Part shown: piece after piece, positions 62,393 through 64,000 of the stretch
Layout of the letters: every line of letters begins with the position of its first letter
How positions within the stretch are numbered: the stretch's first letter is position 1
Source of the DNA: Centropus unirufus
Taxonomy: Eukaryota > Chordata > Aves > Cuculiformes > Centropidae
DNA: 64,000 nucleotides
Direction: 5' to 3'
Assembly: GCA_013397695.1 (NCBI GenBank)
Contig: VYZI01000118.1
Coordinates: 62,001 to 126,000 of the forward strand
The notes under the pieces: model-generated
Told to the model about the DNA's origin: nothing
What the model saw: only the letters and a program-made list of their open reading frames with translations
Databases searched by the model: none
Program-made: the position numbers and the translations under genes

Positions 62393-64000
62393 CATCTGTA
62401 CCAGAAGAGCCTTTATTTTTGATTTTTTTTTTCTTGCTGCTATATTAGCCGCTAGAAATTCTCATTACACTTCCTTCTCCTCATTTATCAGACCAGCGTC
62501 TGGGACCTTGCATCTCTTTCATTTATACAGTCATGTCGCAGTGTTTACAAATCACCTTATGAACATCACAGCAGCAGCGGTGAACGCATTGTAATGAGCT
62601 GAGATTCACGGGGAGGGGGGAAAGAAGCAGTAGTAAGAGAAAAAAAAAAAAAGCTAAGGTCGTATTTCATCACAGATGTGCAATGCAGTGGAGGATACCT
62701 TGCCAGAAGGCCGAACACCTTGCAAGGTAGGAATGTTGGGGGGGAAAGCACACCTCGCTGCCAGGCCTCTAACTGTCACTATTTTTTGTGATGTAAAATA
62801 CATTAATAGTTTATGCCTTGCACATTTTGCAAAAGCCAATGTATAAACATACCATAAAAAGTTGCAGCTGTCTAAGGACAGTAGGTGAGTGAATAGATAC
62901 CACCACGAGAAGCCTTTTCTTCAGCTAAATATTGAGTTTTCAAAAAATTCTATGGATCCTTGAGAAGTAAGTGCTAATTGGAATGATGCAGTGAAAAAAT
63001 TCTGTGGGGTTTTTTCACGTTTCAAAGGAATTTAGTTTTCCATCATGTAAAACTCTAGTGATCTGTTTTTCTTGGAATATTTTTTTAGAGTCCTGCAGTG
63101 TGCACTACTGGGGGTAGGACACTTTTTGGTTGCAGTTTGTTTTGATGTAGTTTATTTTTTAAGCCGTGTCCTTGACCTTTGCGTATCTATGAACAGATGG
63201 AGTGAACAAAGGTAAATTACACAATGAAGCCAGGCCAATGAATTAGTAAGTTTTGTCTTGAAACAAAATAATATTATAAAATATGGACTAAAAAAATGAA
63301 GACACATCACACAGTTTTTAAATAATTTATTGTGGGATAAATTAGAAAAGTGTTGTACTAAGTGTTTTGGTAACAGAAGTAAAGGCCATTCAATTTTTTT
63401 TAATTAACTAATATTAAAACCGCTCTCCTGTTTCTGGCTCTTCTGTTGCCTCGAAAAATTGAATGTGTCAGTTCATCCATCTTTATTGGCCTCCAATCAT
63501 CTCCCTGCGTTTTAGAGCTTTGCATGGCTGTCTTAAGTCATTGATCAGAGTAAAGATTTGTTTTCACGTTTGAGGACCTGATCTTCTAAGATATGTGAAT
63601 GAGGGATTGTTTTCATCTCAGAATGAAGAAGGCTTTACTAAAAATACACATTTGTGGAAAGGCCATCCACAGCTGTTACAAATATTACAATTTTATCCTG
63701 TGTCTAAGAATGTTAGGGTTTTTTTTTTTTTTTTCTTATAACATTGGGGGTAATTAAAGATGCATTGTGTAATCTTAAGGGCAAGCCGGGGGGAATTCAC
63801 ACCAAAAAGAACACTGAATTTGATTTCAAAACGATGCCTTTCAAAAACTGATACCTGACTCGTGAGCCCTGGTCATTTGGGAAGGGCAATGTTAAAATAC
63901 CCAATTTTCTTTGCCGAGCAGTACTTTTGAAAAGTGAATGCCTTTTGTAATGCTGGCCACGTCACATGGTCATGTGATAAACTCATCTGCTAGTCTGTGA
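62393..64000. other. Intronic sequence to the window end, no gene recognised
   Basis: AT-rich with A or T runs at 62641-62652 and 63720-63734. No feature recognised. Confidence 0.55.

Larger units (their letters stand above)
28571..64000 (+). other. KCNMA1: KCNMA1 intron 2, 5' portion
   Basis: I looked downstream of the donor for the rest of S1 and S2 (the exon 3 product starts with a VVLVFAL-like helix) and did not find it in any forward frame. Intron 2 is also very long in other vertebrates, so it probably runs past the window end. It holds CR1 fragments, simple repeats and hairpins listed separately. Confidence 0.8.

Noticed and set aside
1..64000. CRISPR arrays, bacterial operons, rRNA and tRNA genes
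   Set aside because: No regularly spaced direct repeats, ribosome binding sites, operon-like frames, or tRNA-type box A/box B and cloverleaf patterns were seen. The DNA is eukaryotic intron.

Overview
This window is vertebrate genomic DNA, almost certainly from a bird. It is AT-rich, has no dense coding, carries two short assembly gaps (1524-1608 and 21817-21894), and holds about 22 recognisable fragments of CR1, the dominant LINE of birds and other sauropsids. Most are 5'-truncated and many keep the typical CR1 3' end, an 'AACCCAAACCATTC' block followed by 'ATGATTCT'-like repeats.

The one confident gene feature is a 165-bp protein-coding exon at 28406-28570 on the + strand. It translates in one open phase into 55 residues that match the S0-S1 linker and the start of S1 of KCNMA1 (Slo1, the BK large-conductance calcium- and voltage-activated potassium channel alpha subunit). 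It has a good branch point, an AG acceptor and a consensus GTAAGT donor. The whole window therefore reads as the 3' part of KCNMA1 intron 1 (1-28405), exon 2, and the 5' part of intron 2 (28571-64000). No other exon was recognised. Both flanking introns are very long in other vertebrates, which fits.

Layout: 1-28405 is intron 1, with CR1 fragments at 484, 2005, 3400, 10459, 13033, 16061, 17031, 17229, 25840, 26620 and 27758. It also has an unclassified 116-bp inverted repeat pair (7835 and 11069) and a possible scrap of another avian dispersed repeat at 4083. 28571-64000 is intron 2, with CR1 fragments at 38165, 39515, 42558, 43569, 50245, 52371, 54551, 55584, 59090, 60758 and 62120, a two-unit C/T-rich minisatellite (42771), and several hairpins including a perfect 22-bp palindrome at 29728. 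The CR1 copy at 55584 reaches into decayed reverse-transcriptase coding sequence.

Nothing seen supports a novel multi-gene system. The observations most worth a second look are the unclassified inverted repeat pair, the palindrome, candidate conserved noncoding blocks, the excess of CR1 copies in the gene's own orientation, and possible splicing or dsRNA-forming elements around the exon. All similarity statements are from reading and recall, not from database searches.
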